A stretch of DNA of 64,000 nucleotides from Sphingopyxis sp. (GTDB lineage Bacteria; Pseudomonadota; Alphaproteobacteria; Sphingomonadales; Sphingomonadaceae), in contig PNNB01000070.1 in NCBI GenBank assembly GCA_013823985.1, forward strand, positions 25,039 to 89,038. The letters run 5' to 3'. The position numbers and the translations under genes are program-made. Below the pieces are notes generated by a model. That model was given only the letters and a program-made list of their open reading frames with translations, was not told where the DNA came from and ran no database searches. Positions 42,864 through 50,852 of the stretch are shown one piece after another. Positions within the stretch are counted from its first letter, which is position 1. The number at the start of each line of letters is the position of its first letter.

Positions 42864-44872
42864 GCGCCAAACTCCTCCTTCAGGGAGGCGAATAATGGCG
42901 CAAACGGGCTGTCTTTGCGAGTGAATACAGGCGGCTGGCCATAGGGCGCGGCGACGGCATGGGTGCCTTGCGCATATTCTGCGCCGGACCACATATGCAC
43001 CCAGGTTCCTTCGGGCAGCACCACATCGCGCGCTATCTGGTCGGCCTCGAACACGGGGGCGACCAGCATGTCGGCGCCATAAAGATATTGATCCTGTATC
43101 CGGTAAAAGGCCGGATCATCATAATGCAGGAACAGCGGGCGCTGCAGCGGCAGGCCTCTGGCTACAGCCTCGTCCGACAATGCGCGGACATAGGGGGCGA
43201 GGCGGGCGTGCACCTGGCTCATCCGTGCAAAATGGGTCAGGATTTCGGCGCTGCTGTCGAGCTGCAGATTATCCGCCGGGCGGTTGCCCTCATGGCTGCG
43301 CATCACGGGGGCAAAGGCGGCCATATCGATCCAGCGGTGCATCAAGTCGGCGCTGCGCACGACGCCATGCAGGCTGGTATAGCCGCCCAGATCGCTATGG
43401 TGATAGGCATTGCCCAACAGGCCGGACGACAGCGCGCCGGTCAGGACGGTGTTGATACCGTCATGCCGCGAAAAATCGACGCATTGGTCACCGGCCCATA
43501 AAAGCGGGCACCAGGCCTGAACCCCCGAATAGCCCGCCCGCATGAAAAAGGTCGCCTCGCCCGTCTTGCCCCGCGCGGCGATTGCGTCGGCGTTGACCTT
43601 GGCCCACAGGACCGGCCAGCGGTTATGCGCCTCCATCGGGTCGGACCCGTCAAACAGCCGCACATCGGTGGGCAGATATTCGCCAAAATCCGCCATCCAG
43701 CCCGATAGCCCGAAATCGAGCATTTCCTGCCCGATGATGCGTTCGGAAAACCATGCGGCGGTGTCCGGATTGGTGAAATCGACAACGCCTGCGTCAAATT
43801 CGCCGAAATCCACGGCATAGGGTTCGTCGCTGTCCTGCCGCAAAGCCAGATAGCCGAGCGCAGCCGCTTCGGCAAAGAGCGGACCGTCGACGGCAAGATA
43901 GGGGTTCACATAGCCCAGAAAGCGCACGCCCCGTTTCGCCAGCGCCTTAATATCTGCGGGCAGGTCGGGATAGCGCTTGGCATTCCATTGCCAGTCCCAG
44001 AACAGGCGCTTGCCAAAGCTTGTCTGGCGGATGCCAATCCAGTCTTCACACCACAGGCCCGTAAGCGCCGCGCCGGACGCGGCGATTTTTTCAAAGCGCG
44101 CAAAAGTATCCTGACCGTCCTTCAGGCCGACAATCGCGCCGGATATGGCCCAGTCGGGCAGTGGCGGCTGGCGTCCGAAGCGGTCGGACAGGCCGCTGAC
44201 CAATGCCGGCCGGTCGGATGCGGTAAAGATTTCCAGTTCGATATCGGCTTTCCAGCATTCGATTCCGGCCCGGCCTTCCTCGGTCAGATCCAGAACGGAA
44301 TAGGCCGCGGTTTCGAGATGGACGGCATAATTTTCGGAGCTCAGCCATGTGGGTTGCGGATAGTTGGTCGTCCAGTAATCGCCACCGGCCAGCCCTTCGC
44401 TATCCATGATCTGCGTCAGCTTGGTCGACTTGTCGCGTCCGACGCCGGGCTCGGATGTCCAGAAAGGATAACGCCGGTCGTTGAGGCAGAGATAGGACAT
44501 CTGCTCCCCACCACCCCAAAAGGCTTCGTGCGGATCGCGGCGCATATCGATCCACAGACGGTTGATGGCATGATCGGTACAGCGAATCCGCAAGGCCAAC
44601 TTCCGGGCATCTGCATCGACCTTGATTCCCAGAATCGAATCGGGCCGCGCGCTGCTCCACAAACGAATGGCGCCATTGTCATTGGCGAAACAGTCGAGCG
44701 GCAGCCGAAGGTGCAAATCGTCGCCGATTTTGAAGTTGCCGCGCACCATTTCCATGTCCGGCGTGCCGATGCCGATGGCAAATGCGGGGGCGTGGGTGCG
44801 GTGCGCCAAAACGCAGATTTCGCCTGCAAAAAGGTCGAAGCCATCGGCGTGCATGATGAACTGCGATGGCAC
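42860..44872 (-). CDS. yihQ: GH31 sulfoquinovosidase (YihQ/SmoI family)
   Basis: A 670-residue family-31 glycosidase. It closely follows the YihQ pattern: GGGEQMSYL, FWTSEPGVGR, TSFGKRLFWDW, GYVNPYLA, GGVVDFTNP-type, the nucleophile in GWMADFGEYLPTD (Asp395) and the acid/base in LLWAGDQ (Asp462). The spacing of these two Asp (67) is that of E. coli YihQ (405/472). Residues that bind the sulfonate in YihQ, Arg301, Trp304 and Tyr508, have counterparts in Arg289, Trp292 (RLFW) and Tyr498 (HHSDLGGY, 36 after the acid). It should release sulfoquinovose from SQDG-derived glycosides. No signal peptide is seen, so it acts in the cytoplasm. The start is a GTG at 44872 preceded by AAGGGAG. Confidence 0.94.
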   Translation of the reverse strand: MPSQFIMHADGFDLFAGEICVLAHRTHAPAFAIGIGTPDMEMVRGNFKIGDDLHLRLPLDCFANDNGAIRLWSSARPDSILGIKVDADARKLALRIRCTDHAINRLWIDMRRDPHEAFWGGGEQMSYLCLNDRRYPFWTSEPGVGRDKSTKLTQIMDSEGLAGGDYWTTNYPQPTWLSSENYAVHLETAAYSVLDLTEEGRAGIECWKADIELEIFTASDRPALVSGLSDRFGRQPPLPDWAISGAIVGLKDGQDTFARFEKIAASGAALTGLWCEDWIGIRQTSFGKRLFWDWQWNAKRYPDLPADIKALAKRGVRFLGYVNPYLAVDGPLFAEAAALGYLALRQDSDEPYAVDFGEFDAGVVDFTNPDTAAWFSERIIGQEMLDFGLSGWMADFGEYLPTDVRLFDGSDPMEAHNRWPVLWAKVNADAIAARGKTGEATFFMRAGYSGVQAWCPLLWAGDQCVDFSRHDGINTVLTGALSSGLLGNAYHHSDLGGYTSLHGVVRSADLMHRWIDMAAFAPVMRSHEGNRPADNLQLDSSAEILTHFARMSQVHARLAPYVRALSDEAVARGLPLQRPLFLHYDDPAFYRIQDQYLYGADMLVAPVFEADQIARDVVLPEGTWVHMWSGAEYAQGTHAVAAPYGQPPVFTRKDSPFAPLFASLKEEFGA

Positions 44873-44900
44873 TGCGCTCTCCCTTTCTCCGGTTTAGAAG

Positions 44901-44924
44901 GACTATGGCATCCTTGCCACAGTC
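44901..44924. promoter_or_regulatory. Candidate LacI-type operator
   Basis: GACTATGGCA (44901-44910) and TGCCACAGTC (44915-44924) are inverted repeats matching at 9 of 10 positions around a 4-base centre. The site is 29 bases from the GH31 start codon, downstream of the predicted promoter, where repressor binding would block transcription. The regulator gene is the second of the operon. Confidence 0.6.
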
Positions 44925-45023
44925 GTTGCGATAATTTGTCCTCCTATATGACACCGCTAGACATATTAAGTCAATCTGGTTAGAGCGCCCCTTTATGAAC
45001 GGTATAACCCGCTAAAGCTTTTC

Positions 45024-45045
45024 TTGCTTGCCTTAACTCAAGCAA
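45024..45045. promoter_or_regulatory. Second palindrome, upstream of the TonB receptor
   Basis: TTGCTTG (45024-45030) and CAAGCAA (45039-45045) are perfect inverted repeats with an 8-base spacer, ending 41 bases before the receptor start. Its sequence differs from the 44901 site, so it may be bound by another protein or form an RNA stem. Confidence 0.45.
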
Positions 45046-45086
45046 AATAGTTGAGAATGGGTAGCCGAATTTAAGGGAGGTGCCTT

Positions 45087-47423
45087 ATGCAAAGTTCCAA
45101 GTTCCATAACCGTAATCTAATTCGCGCCACATTGCTGGGCGGTTGCGCTGTTGCGCTCGGTTTCAGTGCGCCTGCCATGGCGCAGGTTGAAGAAATCGTT
45201 GTGACCGCACAGAAGGTCGAAGAAAATGTGCAGGATGTGCCGATCGCCATCACCGCTGTGTCGGGTGATGCGCTGATCGCAGTCGGTACCACCAGCCTCG
45301 AAAATCTGGGCCAACTGGTTCCTTCGGTCACCTTCCGCAAGGGCACGACCAATGCAAACTCCGCTGTCGTCCTGCGCGGCGTTGGCACCATCTCCTTCTC
45401 GATTGCGGCTGAACCGAGCGTATCGACCGTCGTCGACGGCGTCGTTCTCAGCCGGTCTGGTCAGGCCTTTGCCGATCTGGTTGAAATCGAACGTCTCGAA
45501 ATTCTGCGTGGACCTCAGGGCACGCTGTTCGGCAAGAACGCATCGGCCGGTTTGATCAATGTCGTTTCAAAGGGCGGCACGGACACATTGGAAGGTGAAT
45601 TTACAGCGGAATATTATGAAGGCGACGAAGTCCGCACGCGTGGCACCATTTCGGGCCCGCTGGCTGAAAATCTGACCTTCCGTGCCAACGGCTTTTTCGG
45701 AAAGTACAAGGGCAACATCACCAATGTTGCGCCGTTCCAGACCAAGGAAAGCAAGATCAACGGTTATGAGCATCTCGGTTTCCGCGGCCTGCTCGATTTC
45801 GACAATGGTCCTGCACGCATCAAGATTATTGCCGACTATTATGAGGCCGATGACGATTGCTGCGGCGAAGTCACCGGCGTATCGCGTGGCGCGCAGTTGA
45901 ACGCTGAGCTCAACCTGCCGCTCGGTGTAGCGCAGGGCGAAAACCAGCGTTTCGTCAGCCATAATCTTGTCACCCAGTCGCTCGATCGCCAATGGGGTCT
46001 GACCGTCAATGCCGATTTCGACGTCTTCAGCGACCATGTGTTGAGCGCGATCTACGGCTATCGTAACTGGAACAACACCGAATTGCGCGAAGGTGACTTC
46101 TTGCCGCGTGCCATTGTCGGAACCCCCGAACTGCACGACCGCGGCTTTGTCGAAACCGATCAGCAGAGCCTCGAGCTGCGTCTGGCCTCGGACCAAAGCA
46201 AGGCGTTCAAATATCAGGTGGGCGGTTTCTACTGGAAGTCGGAAAACACGCAGGACTTCACCCGTCAGGTTGTTTCCTGTACGACCTCGACCCTGCCGAT
46301 TGATCCGGTTTCGGGCGCACGTCCCTGCAATCTGACCGACACCGTCAACACGCTGTTCCCGACCGCAACATCGAACAGCCTTGTGAACATCGAAAATTAC
46401 GCAGTGTTCGGTCAGGCAACCTATGATTTCACCGACTGGATCGGTCTGACGGTTGGCCTGCGCTGGACGCATGACTCGATTGATTACGCGCATCGTCGCT
46501 TCCCGGGTGTCAACCGCACCACCGGCCTTCCGGCAACCGGCCCCGGCATTTCGGGTGCGCCTGCGGGTGGAACGGTCGCCAGTGGCGGTAACGGCACTGT
46601 GCTGTCGACCGGATCCTCGTCCAACAGCAACTTCTCGGGCAAGGCGGTCCTGACCGTGAAGCCGTCCGATGATGTCATGCTCTACGGCAGCTACACACGC
46701 GGCTATAAGGGCCCGGCGTTCAACGTGTTCTTCAACCATACCGCGCCGACAAACTCGGTGCCGATTGACGAAGAAACGTCGGATTCGTTCGAACTGGGTA
46801 TCAAGAGCCGTTTCGCCGACAACCGCATCCAGCTGAATGCGTCGGCGTTCCAGGTGACCTATGACGGGTTCCAGGCGAATAACTTCGTGTTGCTGAATGG
46901 TGCCGTTGTGACCAACCTGACCAATGCGGGTACGGTTCGCAGCACCGGTTTCGAACTCGACGCCCTCGCCAATCCGGTCGAAGGTCTCGACCTGTTCGGT
47001 AGCGTTGCCTACGCAGACGCCAAGGTTCGCCGTTTCAACCCCAATCCGCTGACCAACGCACCGGACGCCCGTAACGGCACGAAATTGCCGCTGGCACCGG
47101 AATGGAGCTGGAACATCGGTGCGGCTTATGAAACGCCGTTCAACATCTTTGGCGCCGAAGCCAAGGTCTATGTCCGGACCAGCTACAACCATGTGAGCAG
47201 CCAATTCTCCGATCTCGGCCAGAGCGGCCCGATCGATGCCTATGGTCTGTGGAATGCAAGCGTGGGCTATTCGGATGCCGACGACAATTGGCGGATTACC
47301 TTCATCATGAAGAATATCACCGACGAAAGCTATGTCCTGCTGAACACCAGCGCCGGACAGCGTCTGCACATTCCGCGCGACGCCGACCGTTATATGGGCG
47401 CTTCGCTGCGGTTCCGCATCTAA
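45087..47423 (+). CDS. TonB-dependent outer-membrane receptor
   Basis: A 778-residue receptor with a signal peptide (cleavage after AMA at about 32), a TonB-box region VEEIVVTAQK directly after it, a plug domain (about 45-160, with LRGPQGTLFGKNASAGLINV) and a 22-strand barrel ending in a terminal aromatic-rich strand YMGASLRFRI. It belongs to the sphingomonad-type receptors that import carbohydrates and lipids as well as siderophores. Its divergent start shares the control region with the sulfoquinovosidase operon, so sulfoquinovose glycosides are the likely cargo. No inner-membrane permease gene is nearby. Confidence 0.92.
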   Translation: MQSSKFHNRNLIRATLLGGCAVALGFSAPAMAQVEEIVVTAQKVEENVQDVPIAITAVSGDALIAVGTTSLENLGQLVPSVTFRKGTTNANSAVVLRGVGTISFSIAAEPSVSTVVDGVVLSRSGQAFADLVEIERLEILRGPQGTLFGKNASAGLINVVSKGGTDTLEGEFTAEYYEGDEVRTRGTISGPLAENLTFRANGFFGKYKGNITNVAPFQTKESKINGYEHLGFRGLLDFDNGPARIKIIADYYEADDDCCGEVTGVSRGAQLNAELNLPLGVAQGENQRFVSHNLVTQSLDRQWGLTVNADFDVFSDHVLSAIYGYRNWNNTELREGDFLPRAIVGTPELHDRGFVETDQQSLELRLASDQSKAFKYQVGGFYWKSENTQDFTRQVVSCTTSTLPIDPVSGARPCNLTDTVNTLFPTATSNSLVNIENYAVFGQATYDFTDWIGLTVGLRWTHDSIDYAHRRFPGVNRTTGLPATGPGISGAPAGGTVASGGNGTVLSTGSSSNSNFSGKAVLTVKPSDDVMLYGSYTRGYKGPAFNVFFNHTAPTNSVPIDEETSDSFELGIKSRFADNRIQLNASAFQVTYDGFQANNFVLLNGAVVTNLTNAGTVRSTGFELDALANPVEGLDLFGSVAYADAKVRRFNPNPLTNAPDARNGTKLPLAPEWSWNIGAAYETPFNIFGAEAKVYVRTSYNHVSSQFSDLGQSGPIDAYGLWNASVGYSDADDNWRITFIMKNITDESYVLLNTSAGQRLHIPRDADRYMGASLRFRI

Positions 47424-47453
47424 AAATGACCTGAGATAGGGTCGCACCAAAGG

Positions 47454-47488
47454 GGGCTGGAATCCATATGGGTTCCGGCCCTTTTTTT
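47454..47488 (+). terminator. Rho-independent terminator of the TonB receptor gene
   Basis: GGGCTGGAA (47454-47462) pairs with TTCCGGCCC (47473-47481) with one wobble, followed by seven T. It lies 30 bases after the receptor stop codon. Confidence 0.88.
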
Positions 47489-47513
47489 ATGCATTTTTTG
47501 GGGGGGTAAACCA

Positions 47514-47551
47514 GGACGGGTGGTGCGAGACCAGTAGCAAACCACCCGTCC
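47514..47551. other. Perfect 11-bp inverted repeat of unknown role
   Basis: GGACGGGTGGT (47514-47524) and ACCACCCGTCC (47541-47551) are fully complementary with a 16-base loop. TTGTTTG follows on the plus strand and the plus-strand terminator is 25 bases upstream. It could be a backup terminator, a small RNA or a repeat. Confidence 0.5.
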
Positions 47552-47709
47552 TTGTTTGTGGGGTGTTGAACGCAAATAGTAATGCACTCCCCGTGCCAGT
47601 TTTATGCTGCGCATATAAAACAGGGACTTAGCTGGTTACTGCAGCATTAACCATGTTGGCCGCTGTAAAGAAGTTCGACAAAATACCGACAGGCGCGGAC
47701 AAACGACGT

Positions 47710-47745
47710 TTACATCTGTAATCGAATCGATTACGTCTGTAGTCG
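47710..47745. promoter_or_regulatory. Candidate BlaI/MecI-type operators
   Basis: Two direct copies of the 15-base pattern TTACRTCTGTARTCG lie at 47710-47724 and 47731-47745. Each contains a TACA/TACG...TGTA dyad as in known BlaI and MecI operators. Their 21-base spacing puts them on the same helix face. The space between them contains GTAATCGA and TCGATTAC, a further dyad around one base. The second copy abuts the ribosome binding site of the regulator gene, so autoregulation is likely. Confidence 0.65.
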
Positions 47746-47756
47746 GAGAATATGTA

Positions 47757-48128
47757 ATGACCCTAGAACGTATTAGTGACGCGGAACTGACGGTGCTGGA
47801 AATCCTGTGGGAACAGGCGCCCCTGACCGCAACCGAAGTGGCGGAGCGCATTCCGGCGGATCGCGACTGGTCCTTGCCGACGGTCAAGACGCTGCTGTCG
47901 CGCTTGCTGGCCAAGGCGGCGGTCGAACATCGCGCCGATGGCCGCCGTTTCCTCTATTCGCCGCTGGTCGAGCGGGAGGATTATGTCAGCCATGAATCGA
48001 AGCGGCTGGTCGACCGGCTGTTCGGCGGCAAGTTCATGCCGCTGGTCGCGCATCTCGCCGAGCAGGAAAAGCTCAGCGATGCGGACATTTCCGAGATTGA
48101 GAGATTGCTGAGGGAGATGAAGTCATGA
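47757..48128 (+). CDS. BlaI/MecI-family transcriptional repressor
   Basis: A 123-residue protein with the winged-helix domain LTVLEILWEQAPLTATEVAERI and LPTVKTLLSRLLAK (residues 9-60) and a C-terminal dimerisation helix region (70-120). Proteins of this family repress their own operon and are cleaved when the partner M56 protease is activated. The gene overlaps the M56 gene by 4 bases (ATGA). Confidence 0.94.
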   Translation: MTLERISDAELTVLEILWEQAPLTATEVAERIPADRDWSLPTVKTLLSRLLAKAAVEHRADGRRFLYSPLVEREDYVSHESKRLVDRLFGGKFMPLVAHLAEQEKLSDADISEIERLLREMKS

Positions 48129-49759
48129 GCGTTGAATTCAGTCAGGACTGGCTGTTCGACAGCTTGTTGGTAACAACATTGCTGATGGCCGCAATTTTAT
48201 GTGTCCGCAAACCGGTCGCCAAGCTGTTCGGCCCCGGCGTCGCCTACGCCCTCTGGCTCATCCCCGCCGCCCGTTTGCTGATGCCCAGCCTCGAAGGGGA
48301 ACCGGTCCCGGTCCTCGAAAACGGCTCTTCGATCAGCGACACTGTCCGCCAATCGGTCCTGTCCGACATACCCGTCCAAGCTTCAGCCGCGTTAACAAAC
48401 GGCAATACCAGCAGCCTGCCCACAGTAGATTTTGTAGCCCTCGGCGTCACATTCTGGCTGGGCGGTGCGGCGTTGTTCTTCATCATCCAGATGATCCGCT
48501 ACGCCTCGATGCGGGATGACCTGCTTGCCGAGGCGGAGGAAATCACAACAATCAACGGTGTCAAAGTGGTTGCATCCGATCTGGTTGCAGGTCCACTCGC
48601 CTTCGGCCTGTTCAAACGCTACATCGCCGTGCCGCAGGATTTCACCAAAACCTATTCCCCCGCCGAACGCGAACTCGCACTGGCCCACGAAATGGCACAC
48701 CACACATCGGGTGACCTGTTCGCCAATCTGGTCGCCTTCATCATCCTGTGCCTGCAATGGTTCAACCCCATCGCCTGGATGAGTTGGAACGCCTTCCGCT
48801 TCGATCAGGAAGCTGCCTGCGACGCCCGTGTCCTTGCCGGAAAAGGCGCTGAAGTTCGGGCGATCTACGGACAGGCTCTGGCACGCACTGCCTTTGACGG
48901 CGTGCCTACCTTTGCAACGGCGCTGAACTCGCCAAAAACCATAATTGAAAGACTGAGGAGGCTTACAATGAAAGATGCCAGCACCCAGCGCCGGGTATTC
49001 GGCAAACTGGGAATAGTGACCGCAATGGCGGTTATCCTACCCCTGACCGCAACAATTGTTCCGGCCGTGGTGGCGCAGAATGACGCGGCTGCGGAAGAAG
49101 GAAAGGCCGAGACGCTCAAGCGGAACGTCAAGATCATCAAGATCAAAAAGGATGGCGAAACCATCAATGTTGTCGGCCATGACGGCGACGGTGAAGTCAC
49201 CAAGGTCGAACGCGACGGCAAGACATTCATCTTCCGCACCGACAAGAAGCTGACCGAGCAGGAAGTCGAGCAGTGGATCGAGAATGCGGAAAAGTCGCGG
49301 ATGGAAGCGGACAAGGCTCTCGCTGAAGCGGATGGTGCACGGGCCGAAGCGGATGCTGCACAAAGTGCCGCCGATAGCGCCGCTGCCGCAGCCGACGGTG
49401 CCCGTGCCGCCGCTGAAGTCGGACGCGTCGAAGCTTTACGGGTCATGTCGAACATCAACATCGCATCCTATATTCCCGAGATCGACATCAAGGAAATCAC
49501 CAAGAACTGCCGCGAAGGGCAGCCGGTGACCACGGATGTGAGCGGTTTCGATGGGCAAAACAGCTCGCGGATCCGGCTAGTGATGTGCGGCAAGGGGCAA
49601 GCCAAGATTGCCCGTGTCGAAGCCATCAAGGGGTTGCGCGAAGCGCGTGGCGATATCGACAAGGACAAGGATATTCCCGACTCTATCCGCAAGGAAGTCG
49701 TCGAAAAGCTCGAGCAACAGATCCGCAAACTGGAAAGCCAAGCCGACAAAGCGGACTAA
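48125..49759 (+). CDS. M56-family (BlaR1-like) membrane metallopeptidase
   Basis: A 544-residue protein. The N-terminal 310 residues have about four membrane segments and the zinc-protease motif HEMAHHTSGD, with the partner Glu region in WNAFRFDQEAACDARVL. Unlike BlaR1, the part after the last membrane helix (about 300-320) is not a penicillin-binding domain. It is a charged periplasmic segment with an alanine/glutamate-rich coiled coil (about 400-450) and a two-cysteine C-terminal domain. It is therefore probably a sensor for another signal. Confidence 0.92.
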   Translation: MSVEFSQDWLFDSLLVTTLLMAAILCVRKPVAKLFGPGVAYALWLIPAARLLMPSLEGEPVPVLENGSSISDTVRQSVLSDIPVQASAALTNGNTSSLPTVDFVALGVTFWLGGAALFFIIQMIRYASMRDDLLAEAEEITTINGVKVVASDLVAGPLAFGLFKRYIAVPQDFTKTYSPAERELALAHEMAHHTSGDLFANLVAFIILCLQWFNPIAWMSWNAFRFDQEAACDARVLAGKGAEVRAIYGQALARTAFDGVPTFATALNSPKTIIERLRRLTMKDASTQRRVFGKLGIVTAMAVILPLTATIVPAVVAQNDAAAEEGKAETLKRNVKIIKIKKDGETINVVGHDGDGEVTKVERDGKTFIFRTDKKLTEQEVEQWIENAEKSRMEADKALAEADGARAEADAAQSAADSAAAAADGARAAAEVGRVEALRVMSNINIASYIPEIDIKEITKNCREGQPVTTDVSGFDGQNSSRIRLVMCGKGQAKIARVEAIKGLREARGDIDKDKDIPDSIRKEVVEKLEQQIRKLESQADKAD

Positions 49760-49808
49760 CAGGGTGAACTGATCCGAACATAAGCTCCCCTTTTCATTCT
49801 GTTCGGTC

Positions 49809-49845
49809 GGGGCGGTTTTCTTGAACCGCCCCCTTTTCTTTTTAC
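49809..49845 (+). terminator. Rho-independent terminator of the BlaI/M56 unit
   Basis: GGGGCGGTT (49809-49817) and AACCGCCCC (49824-49832) form a perfect 9-bp stem with a 6-base loop, followed by CTTTTCTTTTT. It lies 50 bases after the M56 stop. Confidence 0.88.
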
Positions 49846-49849
49846 CCCA

Positions 49850-50791
49850 ATGCGCCATATCGGTTTCATGAGTTGGCCCGACAGCATTCGCGCAGGCGAA
49901 ACCGAACAGCACGAACCACTGGTCCGCCGCGTTCTTGCCCCTAATCCTTCGCCATACACGTACACCGGCACGCAAACATGGCTGGTCGGGGCAGGCGAAG
50001 ATGTGGCAATTATCGACCCGGGTCCGACCGGAAGCGGACAAAGCATTGGTGATCCTGCGGATATAAACGGCGAGGGGCATGTCGAGGCGATATTGCGCGC
50101 TGTCGCTGGAAAGCGTGTCGCTGCGATCCTGTGCACCCACACCCACCGCGATCACTCTCCGGCGGCCGCACCGCTTAAACTCGCTACCGGCGCCCCCATC
50201 ATCGGATGCGCGCCTTTGGTCCTGAAAGACGACGGCCCGCGCGCCGACAGCGCCTTTGACCCAGATTATGCGCCTGACCGGATCTTGTCGGATGGGGATG
50301 GGATCAATGGCGACGGCTGGACACTGGAAGCCGTGGCTACGCCCGGCCATACATCGAACCATATTTGCTACGCGCTCGTTGAAAGTGGCGCCCTGTTTAC
50401 GGGGGATCATGTCATGAAATGGTCCACAAGCGTAGTCAGTCCCCCCGACGGTGACATGAGCGACTATATGGCAAGCTTGCAAAAGCTCTACGACCGCGAA
50501 GACCGGGTCTATTACCCCGCACACGGTCCGGCGGTCGAAAATCCCCGCCAACTTGTGCGCGGTATGATCGGGCACCGGCGGCAGCGAGAGCGGCAGATAC
50601 TGAATTTGCTTGAAAACGGTGAAGGGCACATCCCCGCTATGGTCGCCGCCATGTACAAGGGACTCGATCCCCGCCTGACAGGGGCGGCCGGGCGGTCTGT
50701 GCTTGCGCATCTCGTTGACTTGCAAAATCGCGGCGAAGCACAGGTCGCTGGTGACAGGTGGCAAAGGATCGGCGGTGCAGCTACTGCTTGA
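49850..50791 (+). CDS. Metallo-beta-lactamase-fold hydrolase (LACTB2-like)
   Basis: A protein of 313 residues, or 307 if it starts at the second Met (49868). The zinc motif is THTHRDHSP, with further ligands in TPGHTSNH and FTGDHVM and the last His in YPAHGPA. The C-terminal 90 residues form a winged-helix domain (RQRERQILNLLENGEGHIPAMV), which is typical of the LACTB2/hydroxyacylglutathione-hydrolase-like group. Neither start has a good ribosome binding site. Exact substrate unknown; cytosolic. Confidence 0.88.
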   Translation: MRHIGFMSWPDSIRAGETEQHEPLVRRVLAPNPSPYTYTGTQTWLVGAGEDVAIIDPGPTGSGQSIGDPADINGEGHVEAILRAVAGKRVAAILCTHTHRDHSPAAAPLKLATGAPIIGCAPLVLKDDGPRADSAFDPDYAPDRILSDGDGINGDGWTLEAVATPGHTSNHICYALVESGALFTGDHVMKWSTSVVSPPDGDMSDYMASLQKLYDREDRVYYPAHGPAVENPRQLVRGMIGHRRQRERQILNLLENGEGHIPAMVAAMYKGLDPRLTGAAGRSVLAHLVDLQNRGEAQVAGDRWQRIGGAATA

Positions 50792-50852
50792 GCTTTGCAG
50801 TAGCGGGTGTTAGTCCTTCCACCGGGTCAGCGTGCTATATCGGGAGGGATAT

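Larger units (their letters stand above)
44873..45086. promoter_or_regulatory. Divergent control region of the sulfoquinovose operon and TonB receptor
   Basis: For the minus-strand operon, TTGACT (44974-44969) and TCATAT (44951-44946) are separated by 17 bases and form a plausible sigma-70 promoter. The operator-like palindrome at 44901-44924 would lie just downstream of its start point. For the receptor, AAGGGAGG directly precedes the ATG at 45087 and a second palindrome is at 45024-45045. Confidence 0.6.
47424..47756. other. Intergenic region with terminator, perfect hairpin and BlaI-type sites
   Basis: This stretch after the receptor holds the terminator at 47454-47488, a perfect 11-bp stem-loop at 47514-47551 and, just before the blaI-like gene, two operator-like repeats. 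No protein gene is supported. Confidence 0.6.

Noticed and set aside
45567..47450. 627-codon minus-strand reading opposite the TonB receptor
   Set aside because: Antisense of a recognised receptor, without ribosome binding site or domain.
47757..49759. Beta-lactam resistance regulator pair (blaI-blaR1)
   Set aside because: The M56 protein has no penicillin-binding sensor domain and no beta-lactamase gene is adjacent; the MBL-fold protein downstream is of the LACTB2 type and is beyond a strong terminator.
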